From the NCBI GenBank assembly GCA_946479285.1, contig CAMLFH010000006.1:1-64000 (forward strand): 64,000 nt of DNA, read 5' to 3'. Positions 26,173 through 34,661 of the stretch are shown piece by piece. Below the pieces are notes generated by a model. It saw only the letters and a list, made by a program, of their open reading frames with translations, had not been told where the DNA came from and did no database searches. This DNA comes from an uncultured Flavobacteriales bacterium (GTDB taxonomy: Bacteria > Bacteroidota > Bacteroidia > Flavobacteriales > Crocinitomicaceae). Position 1 is the first letter of the stretch; every line of letters starts with the position of its first letter. A program made the position numbers and the translations under genes.

Positions 26173-28644
26173 TTATTGTTTTACCAATCTGCTAATTACC
26201 GTTGTTCCATTCACTATTCCTGTCAGGAAATAAACTCCGTTTTCAGCGGTGCTCAAATCAATTGTCAATTCTGTCTGACCCACTAATTCGAACGGAACCG
26301 TTTTTCCTTGCGCATCCACCATGTTGATTCCTGTTAACAGATCGGAACCTCCGGTTGAAATAGTAAACACTCCATTGCCTGGATTTGGATAAACCTGAAG
26401 AGCTGTCTGTGTATTTTCTTCCAATCCAAGACATGCGTCAACAAGGATGTTGTCTGTTGCTGAAGCAGAACAACCGTTTCCATCAGTATATAGGTAAGTA
26501 ACCGTAAATGTTCCTGTTCCTGCAGCAGCCGGATTAAATGATCCTCCCGAAACTCCTGTTCCCGAATAAGATCCACTAGCCGGAGAACCTCCGCTCAAAG
26601 TAAGTGGGTTGTTGTAAACACATAATTCACTTACAGGTAAAGTAAGTGCTGCTGTAGGATTTGGATTTACAGTAATGGTGATTGTTGCAGTATTCGTACA
26701 ACCGTCTGCATCTGTTCCTGTTACGGTGTAAGTTCCCGTTGAAGCAGGTTCGAAAGCAATCCCGTCAGATACGCTGTTATCCCAATCATAGTCTGTTGCA
26801 TTTCCGCCACCTGTAAGGACTACAGATTCTCCTTCACAAATCATATTCCCCGTTGCATCAGAACTTGCTGTTACTGTTGGAGTACTGATAATTACTTCTA
26901 CGTCATCTGATGCCGTACAACCTCTTTCATCCGTTACGGTTACGGTGTAAGTTTCAGTCGAAGTCAAAGTTGCATCCGGGTTTGAAACAGTTGCGTCAGA
27001 AAGGTTTGCTGCCGGTGTCCAACTGTATGAAACAACGCTGTTTGCAGATGTGAAAGAAATCGACCATTCGTTCAAAGTTCCTTCATCAAAACCATAATTG
27101 TCCACAATTTGTAATTGCCACGTTCCGTTTGCAGAACCTGTCAGATCACTGAACGGATTTTCTGGCTGATACTCTCCTGTAAAAGGATTATCACCAAAAG
27201 AAATCGGATCAATAGCTGCATCGGAAAAAGTAGTATTGATAAAGTTTGCATCAAATCCTGCTTCCAAAGCAAGAACAATGGAAGATCCGTCCGGTGCAAT
27301 CAGGTTGATCGTTAAATCGCTTGTATAGGTGTGCGTTAAGCTTGAAAGGGTAATCGTTACATCAGAAGCAAGTGCTGCTCCGGCACCTGAAACAATAATT
27401 GTTGAAGTTGCTCCAACCGGGTCTTCATCCGGAATAGGTAAAGCCGTATTATTGCTGATCGATGTATTATAAGGAGAAACTGAACTTGTCCCCCCAAGTG
27501 TAACTACTTCTCCGGAACACGCAGTAATATCTGCATAATCTGGAGCAGGTCTTTGATTCAGAATGGTTTGGTCCAGTGTATTGTTTGCCGGACGAATATC
27601 TCCGGTCATTGAAAGCGTTGCATTGAAGATGTAACTTGAACCTCCTGCCGACATATCGTAAGATGGTGAAAGCTGTACGGTTTGAGTTGCATTTGCAGCC
27701 AATGTTCCGGTGTTGATTGTAATTGGCGTAAAAGTCATCGGATTTGTACCGCTTACGTCTGAATTGATAGTAACTGGGGTAACACTAAAATCAATGGCAG
27801 TACCGCCCGTGTTTGTGAGTGTCAATGAAACTTCTTCAGTTGCTCCGTAACATCCGTTTGATGATGTAAATGAAAGTAAACTCGCGCTGATGTCCGGTGC
27901 GCCTGTCCAGGTAAATGTAGTACCAACTGCCGGTAGTGTCGCAGGATCGTTCGAATCAAAATGACAGGTACTGAATTCATCCGTTCCCGGAAGGGAATTT
28001 ACCCATGCTCCGGTAGTAGAAATAACTTCGCGATTGTTGACATTGGTAGCGAAGTTTGTATCACTTCCTCTTAACCCAACTTCCGGATAATAAGTATCAT
28101 TGCCCAGGACAATTGTACCACCATAAACAATTTTGATTTCATTGTTTGCCGTGTTTAAGCGGATCTGGAAACTGATTCGTTCTCCCGTTCCTGCAACATC
28201 ATATCTTGCAACATTTTGCCATTGGACGATATATTCAGTTCCAACCTGCTGAACACGAATGTTGCGTGCACCGGCACCACTACCTGCGTCATCCAGATCC
28301 GTTGCGAATGCCGCAATAACCCCATCATAATTATAGGTACTTGAAACGCCAAAATAATCAAGATCCGAAACAGATCCGAAAGTTAAATAACCGTTAGTAT
28401 GCACCTGGGCAGTTGTGTAAGAAACACCGTCAAATGAAAATGCAGGAATAGTGATCGGGAATACTTCATCATCCATATTTCCCATGGCTGCGTTTGCAAG
28501 AACGGTCCCGCCTGTAATTGCGGTGTATGTTCCAACTGACTGACTGAAATTGTAGGTTGTTGCGACCTGTGCCTGAGCTGAATATCCTAATAGGATGGTG
28601 CCAAGTAAGGCAAGTTGCCTTTTAAAAGGTAGAATAGATTTCAT
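26173..28644 (-). CDS. Secreted P-domain / Ig-like repeat protein, type A T9SS
   Basis: 823 aa. Signal peptide RQLALLGTILLGYSAQAQ. An N-terminal globular domain follows (about 27-245: FPITIPAFSFDGVSYT ... VHTNGYLTFG), then an anchor/beta-sandwich region. A proprotein-convertase P-domain is at about 400-525 (IPDEDPVGATSTI, TYTSDLTINLIAPDGSSIVL, GTWQLQIVDNYGFDEGTLNE). Several SPRB/Ig-like repeats (YSWTPAANLSDATVSNPDAT, YTVTVTDERGC) come next, then a type A tail (LQVYPNPGNGVFTIS). No protease active site is visible, so it is probably a structural or binding exoprotein. Confidence 0.87.
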   Translation of the reverse strand: MKSILPFKRQLALLGTILLGYSAQAQVATTYNFSQSVGTYTAITGGTVLANAAMGNMDDEVFPITIPAFSFDGVSYTTAQVHTNGYLTFGSVSDLDYFGVSSTYNYDGVIAAFATDLDDAGSGAGARNIRVQQVGTEYIVQWQNVARYDVAGTGERISFQIRLNTANNEIKIVYGGTIVLGNDTYYPEVGLRGSDTNFATNVNNREVISTTGAWVNSLPGTDEFSTCHFDSNDPATLPAVGTTFTWTGAPDISASLLSFTSSNGCYGATEEVSLTLTNTGGTAIDFSVTPVTINSDVSGTNPMTFTPITINTGTLAANATQTVQLSPSYDMSAGGSSYIFNATLSMTGDIRPANNTLDQTILNQRPAPDYADITACSGEVVTLGGTSSVSPYNTSISNNTALPIPDEDPVGATSTIIVSGAGAALASDVTITLSSLTHTYTSDLTINLIAPDGSSIVLALEAGFDANFINTTFSDAAIDPISFGDNPFTGEYQPENPFSDLTGSANGTWQLQIVDNYGFDEGTLNEWSISFTSANSVVSYSWTPAANLSDATVSNPDATLTSTETYTVTVTDERGCTASDDVEVIISTPTVTASSDATGNMICEGESVVLTGGGNATDYDWDNSVSDGIAFEPASTGTYTVTGTDADGCTNTATITITVNPNPTAALTLPVSELCVYNNPLTLSGGSPASGSYSGTGVSGGSFNPAAAGTGTFTVTYLYTDGNGCSASATDNILVDACLGLEENTQTALQVYPNPGNGVFTISTGGSDLLTGINMVDAQGKTVPFELVGQTELTIDLSTAENGVYFLTGIVNGTTVISRLVKQ

Positions 28645-28721
28645 TACTTTAGTTTTTGTTAATGCCTGGCTAATATAACTAACTAAAGTATTAATACCAA
28701 AAATGCCAGTGTTAATAAGGG

Positions 28722-28743
28722 TTTCATTGATTTATCAATGAAA
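28722..28743 (-). terminator. Hairpin downstream of the lipoprotein gene
   Basis: Perfect 10-bp stem TTTCATTGAT / ATCAATGAAA with a 2-nt spacer, 24 bp past the stop at 28767. No long T-tract. Probable end of the DUF1800 operon. Confidence 0.5.
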
Positions 28744-28766
28744 ATATAATCGAAAAAATGAGCCGG

Positions 28767-29954
28767 TTAATCCACGATTTCTTCCAGTTGATATTTATTT
28801 AGCTTCAGGATTGCAATCCGGTCAAAACTTCCCATGATTTTTGCCTGAACGAGTATATTCAGCTCTCCGGCTTCGGTTTGAATGAAATCACAAGCTGTTA
28901 CAGGAATGTTTTTTCCAAGATACTTTTTCCCCGCTAAAGTACTACCTGAATAGAGGCTTAATACCAGCTGATTACTCCTGGTGGAAGAAAGGAAGGCTTT
29001 ATAGGAAGCACCTCCGATCGAAAGATCTTTGATCAGTACCGGTTTTTGCGCATCCAGTTCGGAATTTCCCTGGGCAGGAATGGATTCCGCAATATCGATC
29101 GTTGTTGGATTAAGCGTTGTATTTGCGTTGAAATACAGGTTGTCGTATGAAAAACGGGCAAGTGAGAACGCATTCCCCCCGGAAGGAGAAATAGCTGCCA
29201 ATCCACCATTGAATCCTGCACCGTTGTAAACTCCTGCGAAGTTGAGATTCTGATCAAGAAAAATCAATGAAAAGCTGTAATTGTAAAAGCCGTTCATGAC
29301 AATGTAATTGTTTTCCGGGGTAGAACTTACAAAAAACGGCATGCGTTTCCCTGTAAATGTAATGTGTTCCACAATTTGGTTTTCCACATCGGTAAAAATA
29401 TCCAGATCAGCGGATTGTATAATGGAACTCATGTCGGAAGGTAGTTTGTGGATTCCGGTCTGCATACTCAGACGGTTGTAATTCTGGATGTATACATTTT
29501 GTCCGGAACTGTAAGCATAAGTCGGGTAGAGCACATCTGTGAAAGTGGCAATTTCTGCTATGCCTTGACTGCTTTCGTCTACTTTCAACACGTAAGTGAA
29601 TAATCCCACGGCGTCCATGCAGACTAAATAGTTTTGTCCGTTGCTCTTGATCAGGTTCGGAACAGCGTTTACGTAATTGGAAGGTAATTCGTAGTTCCAG
29701 ACAAACTCGCCGGCATTATCGATCTTCATCAAATGAATGCGCCAGCCGTCATAAGCGCTCATTACAAGATATCCGTCATTGTTTGCCGAAGCAGAAATAC
29801 TCAGCGGATGAAAATGCTTGTTCCCATCCTGGTCGTCATAGATTTTGATGAACGGAACTTCTTCCGGTTTAGCTTTTTTGCAGCCTGAAAAACCCATCCC
29901 GATAGCTATTGGGACTAAAAAGATGACTGAATAAATAAATCGTTTCATATTCAT
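28767..29954 (-). CDS. Lipoprotein of unknown function (DUF1800/DUF1501 operon)
   Basis: 395 aa; a second ATG at 29948 (MKRFIYSVIFLVP) is equally plausible. A lipoprotein signal ends at MGFSGCKK (Cys25). The body is beta-rich with propeller-like repeats (e.g. NDGYLVMSAYDGWRIHLMKI, GQNYLVCMDAVGLF). I recognise no family. It is the last gene of a four-gene minus-strand operon (DUF1800, DUF1501, barrel, this), 14 bp after the barrel gene, so a surface or envelope role with those partners is inferred. Confidence 0.75.
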   Translation of the reverse strand: MNMKRFIYSVIFLVPIAIGMGFSGCKKAKPEEVPFIKIYDDQDGNKHFHPLSISASANNDGYLVMSAYDGWRIHLMKIDNAGEFVWNYELPSNYVNAVPNLIKSNGQNYLVCMDAVGLFTYVLKVDESSQGIAEIATFTDVLYPTYAYSSGQNVYIQNYNRLSMQTGIHKLPSDMSSIIQSADLDIFTDVENQIVEHITFTGKRMPFFVSSTPENNYIVMNGFYNYSFSLIFLDQNLNFAGVYNGAGFNGGLAAISPSGGNAFSLARFSYDNLYFNANTTLNPTTIDIAESIPAQGNSELDAQKPVLIKDLSIGGASYKAFLSSTRSNQLVLSLYSGSTLAGKKYLGKNIPVTACDFIQTEAGELNILVQAKIMGSFDRIAILKLNKYQLEEIVD

Positions 29955-29968
29955 GTGTTTAGTTCGGG

Positions 29969-30835
29969 TTAATGCCTGCTTTTTCTAAGAATTCCTAAAG
30001 AGATCGAGTTGTCTATCGGGAACATAACGGTCAATTGGATATCGAGGTTCATGAGTTTCAATTGATCCATAACATCCAGGTATTGAACACTGAAACCGGT
30101 ATAATCTGCATACCGGTTTTGGTCATTGACGATTGAACGGAAGCCGTACCGGAAATTGCTTTCCAGGCTGATTGCAAAATAATTGGCGAAATAAGTAAAT
30201 CCAACTCCTGCCGAAAGGCCAAAATTGCCTTTGTTGATGTGCTGGGTAAGATCCGCTTCACCGGTTTTGTCAGCCGTTTTTTTTTCCACTTCTTCATCGA
30301 TCGTATAATCGTAGAAAATGGTCTTTTTTGCCTGGTGCCTGAAATTGGCATAAATTCCTCCCTGGATGTAAGGAGAAAATTGGGAAATCGTAAAATCCCA
30401 CCGGAACAGCAAAGGAAGATTCACACCGGACAACTTTTGCTGATGCATCATTTCTATCCCAAAATCAGCTCCGTTTACAGTATCAGACCAGGAATAAGCC
30501 GTTCTGTAATTGAAGCTGCTTGTCTGGTAAGAGGGCTGGAAAACAATAGCCATGTTGTTTTTGAACGAGAAGGAAAAATACAACCCGTAGTGAGAACCTT
30601 TGTTTTTAAATAAAGGCTGATAATCTTTTTCCGCTTCCGAGTTGGTTGCCGAAGATTGTGGTGTGATCATGAGCAGGTTATAATCTTCAACTACATGTGC
30701 AGCGCTGAAATTCATTCCGCCGGTAATGCCGAGGTAAATTCTGTTTTTCCGGTGAACGGTATATTTGGCCTGGGCCATTCCGCTATAACTTAGCAGGAAG
30801 ACCGATAAGACGCATAAAATTCTGTTTAAAATCAT
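29969..30835 (-). CDS. Outer-membrane beta-barrel protein (PorT-like fold)
   Basis: 288 aa. Signal peptide (ILCVLSVFLLSYSGMAQ), then alternating amphipathic strands typical of small outer-membrane barrels (YLGITGGMNFSAAHV, HYGLYFSFSFKNNMAIVFQP, VGFTYFANYFAISLESNFRY). The closest general match is the PorT / outer-membrane-beta-barrel family; specific function unknown. The start overlaps the stop of the DUF1501 gene by one base (TAATG), so the two are translationally coupled. Confidence 0.8.
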   Translation of the reverse strand: MILNRILCVLSVFLLSYSGMAQAKYTVHRKNRIYLGITGGMNFSAAHVVEDYNLLMITPQSSATNSEAEKDYQPLFKNKGSHYGLYFSFSFKNNMAIVFQPSYQTSSFNYRTAYSWSDTVNGADFGIEMMHQQKLSGVNLPLLFRWDFTISQFSPYIQGGIYANFRHQAKKTIFYDYTIDEEVEKKTADKTGEADLTQHINKGNFGLSAGVGFTYFANYFAISLESNFRYGFRSIVNDQNRYADYTGFSVQYLDVMDQLKLMNLDIQLTVMFPIDNSISLGILRKSRH

Positions 30836-32481
30836 TATTTGGAAAGGATTACTTTTTCAGTGAGAACTACGCTGTCGTTTGCAACCAAAGTAACAAAGTA
30901 AGTTCCGTTTGCATAGCGGGATAAGTTAAAGTCAAGCACATGTTCTCCCGGAACAGTAGGTGCATCGGTAATTGTTCCGATCGTTCGACCCGAAATATCT
31001 TTGACCTCAATATGAACTTTGGTTTCTTTCTTTAGAACATACGAGATATTGATACCTGAGCTCGCCGGATTCGGATAACATTTGAGCCACAAATTCTCTT
31101 TGAATAGCTCAGTAACACTCAATTCCTTGCAGCGCACATAATCAACCCGGTTCGCAATGAAATTCTCAAATTTAATGTGCTCAATTGCTGCATCCGGTGC
31201 ACCAAACCAGTCTTTGACTACAGAAGTGAAAACCTGCCTGTAATCATGCTGCAGTGGAATGTTTCCGTTTTGCAAATTCTGTAAATCCGGGTTGTCCCCG
31301 TAAACACCCGGGTTCAAACACGTTCCGTAAACCAGCATCGGAGCTGCGTTTCCATGATCTGTTCCATAACTGGCATTGGATGCCGCACGCCGACCGAATT
31401 CTGAGAATGTCATCGTCAATACACGATCTGCTAAGCCAAGATTTGACAAATCATCGTAAAATGCTTTCACGGCAGAAGAAATATGATACATCAAAGCAGC
31501 ATGGCCGCCCATGGTTGTATTGTTATTGATTACCTGGTTGGCATGGGTGTCAAATCCACCAATTCTGCACAGGAAGATTTTTGTTCCGATTCCGCCGCTG
31601 ATCAAACGGGAAACGATCTTCAGCTGCGGAGCAAGCGGATTGTTTAAAGAACCGCTCGGAGCGATATACGGATACAAATCGGGGTAAACTGTTCCAGAGT
31701 TCGTTCCAGCATCGTAAACATCTCTTAAGCGCTCTGCGTAGTTGTTTGACTGCCGCTCAATCTGCATGATGTATTCAATTTCATCGCCGGCATGCGTAGG
31801 AGGAAAGTTCGTAGGTTCTTCTGCTCCAACACTATTGATGAGGTTATAAAACGCATCCGGATTCTGGATCGAAAGTCCGGCTGGTATTCCCTGGTTTCTA
31901 TGGAAAGCCAATGAAACTCCGGTTCCCATCTCAAGAGCTAAAGGATCCGGAATAGTTGCATTTGGATAACCTATTGGATAATCCGGGTAATAATGTTCGA
32001 AATAGCGTCCCATCCAACCGGAGTTGAAATAATCGTCGTAGTTTCCACCCATGTACCAAACATCCCGGCTTCGGAAGTGGGAACCATTCATATTCTCGTA
32101 AGAAACATTTTGAATGATCGCCATATTTCCGTCATCGTACATGGCTTTTGAACCAACCATGTCGGGGTGAAGCCCAACTTGTTTGTTGGCCGGTAAATTT
32201 GGATCGAGCGTAATATAATGCCGTGTTCCGCTTTGCGGAATCGCAATATTAGGACGCATGTTGTAATAAAGACCGTATTGATTGATCGGAATCACCATGT
32301 TCAATCCGTCGTTTCCACCGTGTAACTGGATCAATACAAGGATTTTGTCATTGAGGCTGGATTTTGCCATGGACTCCAAAATTCCGTCGGGTTGAACCGT
32401 ACTTAATGCAATACCATTAAATTTTAAGAGCACTCCTGTTCCCAATAAGGACGAAATGCGTACAAAGTCTCTTCTATCCAT
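30835..32481 (-). CDS. DUF1501 protein with Tat-like signal and type A T9SS tail
   Basis: 548 aa. The N-terminus MDRRDFVRISSLLGTGVLLK carries an RR-x-F Tat-like motif. The DUF1501 body (sulfatase/alkaline-phosphatase-like fold) shows ILVLIQLHGGNDGLNMVIP, FRSRDVWYMGG, RIGGFDTHANQ, TFSEFGRRAASN and GTDHGNAAPMLVYG. A type A T9SS sorting tail is at about 465-548 (LWLKCYPNPASSGINISYVL). Combined Tat-type and T9SS signals are unusual. DUF1501 genes usually sit beside DUF1800 genes, as here (10 bp downstream of the DUF1800 gene). Biochemical role not established. Confidence 0.9.
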   Translation of the reverse strand: MDRRDFVRISSLLGTGVLLKFNGIALSTVQPDGILESMAKSSLNDKILVLIQLHGGNDGLNMVIPINQYGLYYNMRPNIAIPQSGTRHYITLDPNLPANKQVGLHPDMVGSKAMYDDGNMAIIQNVSYENMNGSHFRSRDVWYMGGNYDDYFNSGWMGRYFEHYYPDYPIGYPNATIPDPLALEMGTGVSLAFHRNQGIPAGLSIQNPDAFYNLINSVGAEEPTNFPPTHAGDEIEYIMQIERQSNNYAERLRDVYDAGTNSGTVYPDLYPYIAPSGSLNNPLAPQLKIVSRLISGGIGTKIFLCRIGGFDTHANQVINNNTTMGGHAALMYHISSAVKAFYDDLSNLGLADRVLTMTFSEFGRRAASNASYGTDHGNAAPMLVYGTCLNPGVYGDNPDLQNLQNGNIPLQHDYRQVFTSVVKDWFGAPDAAIEHIKFENFIANRVDYVRCKELSVTELFKENLWLKCYPNPASSGINISYVLKKETKVHIEVKDISGRTIGTITDAPTVPGEHVLDFNLSRYANGTYFVTLVANDSVVLTEKVILSK

Positions 32482-32491
32482 CGGTGTAGTT

Positions 32492-34129
32492 TTAAAATAA
32501 TTGGTATTCGGGTGTTTGCATCATCGACATGATGAGGGCCTCTAATTGTAAACGCACATTGACATCACTGCTCGTATTTACGTAATTCGCCCATTCGGCT
32601 GTCCAGTTCGATGCCGGAAGCTGATCCAGTAACACTTCGTCTCTGAAATAATTAAAACGAACGGCATCGATTGTAATCGGGAAAAGCCATTCCACCAGTT
32701 CCTGCACAAGGATTGTTGCGTCTCCGGGATTCGAACAGTAGGTATCTACAAATGCTACGACATCCAGTTTCAATAAGTTACCACTCATTCCGGTAAATCC
32801 GGTAATAAGTAATTCAGAGAATTTATAGCGGTTTGCCAGGTAATTGGATGAAATCCAGTAACGGTGAAAATCCGGAACTTGATAATACGGCTCGTATCCG
32901 GCCACGTCGTAAGGTTCAAAGAATTGAAGTCCCTGGAGATCTAATTGGTCGATCATCTGGCTGTACATTTCATAATGGGCCGGCAGCTGCGTGGTTTTAT
33001 CGGGAACAGTCAAATTGAATAAACGCATCGTTCCTATTATCAGGTCCATCGGCGATTTGATGATTGCCCCGATATTGTTGTCTTCTGTTATCGGAGTATC
33101 CAGGTCGTAAAAATGTTCGCTTTGGAACAATACCTGCAATACAGAAGTAATGTTGTAATTATTGCTGACAAGCGTTGTTGCCAAAGGTTCGATAATATCG
33201 GTTTCTACTTCAGCAGTTATATCATAGTAAACGAATTCGCGGTAAACTCTTCTGCAAATGTGTTTCGCCGTATGTGGTGAATCGAAAACCATGTTAAGGA
33301 CATCATCCAATTCTGTGTAAACGGCTGTAACTGCTGCGTTGGTTCCTGTTACACTTCCTGTTTGGATTACTTCGCTGTTGAAAGCATTTGAGAATTGTTT
33401 TGCGGTGACGTCGTGCTGGGAGGAAGTCGTTGCCGAACCCTTTACTTTCCCGGTTGGAATATTGGTAATCGGATCAATAGTTTGGAAGGTCGGATCAATT
33501 CCCCAGCCGGTCAATGCTTTTGTCAGTGCCTGCACATCCTGTTCGGTGAAATTGGTGTAATTCCCCAAACTCACTTCTTCGCCTTTTCCAACAGTATACA
33601 ATTCCAGGAATTCACGTGCGAAGTTTTCCTGCGGAACACCTTTAATATTCAGGTTTCCGTCCAAATTAAGCAACATGGCATTATCAATAACCAATGCTTT
33701 TGTAAGTGCTTTATAATCTCCAAGCGCGTAGTAACGCAGCAAACGAATATAATCTATGGCGAACTGCGGATAGTTTTCTATCCGGCTCATGATCATCGGG
33801 AAATGAGTGTGGTAAAACCAGATCATTCGTTCGGTCAGATTTGCTCCACCGGCACGCATATTTTCCATCCACCAGCTCCGGGTGTAATTGTTCAGGTCCA
33901 TGCTGGTCGGACTCACGGTATTGGGATAAACCCAATCAGTGCCGCTTGAGGGATCAATGGGAAGTGCCGGAATCGGCTGAACCTGAGTTAGTGCAGTAAA
34001 CGCAGCTTGTGCGGTCATTCCAGCGAAACTGGTAATATCGGAAAGTCTTGGACCTAAGGTAGCACGGCGCAATAAATGCGCTGCTCTTTGAGTACCCAAA
34101 GCTCCTGAAATCGGATTGAGTGAAGCCAT
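32492..34129 (-). CDS. DUF1800 family protein
   Basis: 545 aa. Starts near RAAHLLRRATLGPRLSDITS, the DUF1800 hallmark, and continues with MIWFYHTHFPMIMSRI, GVPQENFAREFLELYTVG, EQDVQALTKALTGWGID, HDVTAKQF and HICRRVYREFVYYD. No clear signal peptide is visible at the annotated start. It is the first gene of the operon with DUF1501. The two families co-occur widely; I can only infer a joint extracytoplasmic role. Confidence 0.9.
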   Translation of the reverse strand: MASLNPISGALGTQRAAHLLRRATLGPRLSDITSFAGMTAQAAFTALTQVQPIPALPIDPSSGTDWVYPNTVSPTSMDLNNYTRSWWMENMRAGGANLTERMIWFYHTHFPMIMSRIENYPQFAIDYIRLLRYYALGDYKALTKALVIDNAMLLNLDGNLNIKGVPQENFAREFLELYTVGKGEEVSLGNYTNFTEQDVQALTKALTGWGIDPTFQTIDPITNIPTGKVKGSATTSSQHDVTAKQFSNAFNSEVIQTGSVTGTNAAVTAVYTELDDVLNMVFDSPHTAKHICRRVYREFVYYDITAEVETDIIEPLATTLVSNNYNITSVLQVLFQSEHFYDLDTPITEDNNIGAIIKSPMDLIIGTMRLFNLTVPDKTTQLPAHYEMYSQMIDQLDLQGLQFFEPYDVAGYEPYYQVPDFHRYWISSNYLANRYKFSELLITGFTGMSGNLLKLDVVAFVDTYCSNPGDATILVQELVEWLFPITIDAVRFNYFRDEVLLDQLPASNWTAEWANYVNTSSDVNVRLQLEALIMSMMQTPEYQLF

Positions 34130-34367
34130 AAGTAAATAGTTGTGTTCGTTTATTTACAAAATCAATAATAAATTGCCAATAACGCTATTAGATTTTATAG
34201 GAGAGAGAAGAGAATCAGTTCTGTTTTGAGAACCCAAGGTATACTTTTTGTTTGATACTTTCAATAAAAAATTGATGTGTCAAGTGAATTTTTAGAACTA
34301 CTCAAATAAGTGGATTTCGGCTTATTTATCGATTATTCAGGTAAATGGAAGAAACTGAACGAATTCG

Positions 34368-34436
34368 ATAGTTGACATTTTTTTCGACAAATAAACAAAT
34401 TAGTGCTTCGGGCAAATATTTTTTAACCTAAAAACA
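34368..34436. repeat. Direct repeat copy R1 (about 69 bp)
   Basis: Begins GATAGTTGACATTTTTTTCG and continues through ACAAATAAACAAATTA, TGCTTCGGGC and CTAAAAACA. It is the near-identical partner of 34545-34610 and is followed 7 bp later by a hairpin. Confidence 0.85.
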
Positions 34437-34443
34437 GATCGCG

Positions 34444-34467
34444 GTGAAGGATCAGGAGATCCTTCAC
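34444..34467. repeat. Hairpin hp1 following R1
   Basis: GTGAAGGATC / GATCCTTCAC, a perfect 10-bp stem around AGGA. The core GGATCAGGAGATCC is repeated at 34519-34538. Confidence 0.85.
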
Positions 34468-34518
34468 TTGTTATTTATCACTTATTATTATTATTTGTTA
34501 TTTGGTGAGAAAACCAAG

Positions 34519-34538
34519 GCAGGATCAGGAGATCCTGC
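34519..34538. repeat. Hairpin hp2 preceding R2
   Basis: GCAGGATC / GATCCTGC around AGGA. Same core and loop as hp1 with compensatory changes in the outer stem. Confidence 0.85.
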
Positions 34539-34544
34539 ACAGCA

Positions 34545-34610
34545 GATAGTGACATTTTTTGCGACAAATAAACAAATTAAATGCTTCGGGCGAATATTTA
34601 ATCTAAAAAC
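34545..34610. repeat. Direct repeat copy R2 (about 66 bp)
   Basis: GATAGTGACATTTTTTGCGA, then ACAAATAAACAAATTA, TGCTTCGGGC and CTAAAAACA, as in R1. It runs directly into the palindrome at 34606-34643. The 34130-34661 intergenic region thus holds two repeats and three hairpins, plus whatever promoter serves the DUF1800 operon, which I could not pinpoint. Confidence 0.85.
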
Positions 34611-34643
34611 AAAAGGGTGCGATTAATCGCACCCTTTTGTTTT
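34606..34643. terminator. REP-like 38-bp perfect palindrome downstream of lpd
   Basis: AAAACAAAAGGGTGCGATT followed by its exact reverse complement. Core GCGATTAATCGC as at 14515-14544. It is 18 bp past the lpd stop and probably terminates lpd. Confidence 0.8.
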
Positions 34644-34661
34644 ATCAATGATATTTTTCTA

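Noticed and set aside
33395..33949. 184-aa plus-strand frame inside the DUF1800 gene
   Set aside because: Antisense shadow of a clearly recognised DUF1800 coding sequence.
34444..34626. 60-aa frame in the 34130-34661 intergenic region
   Set aside because: It consists of the hairpins and repeat R2; no family, no codon-use support.
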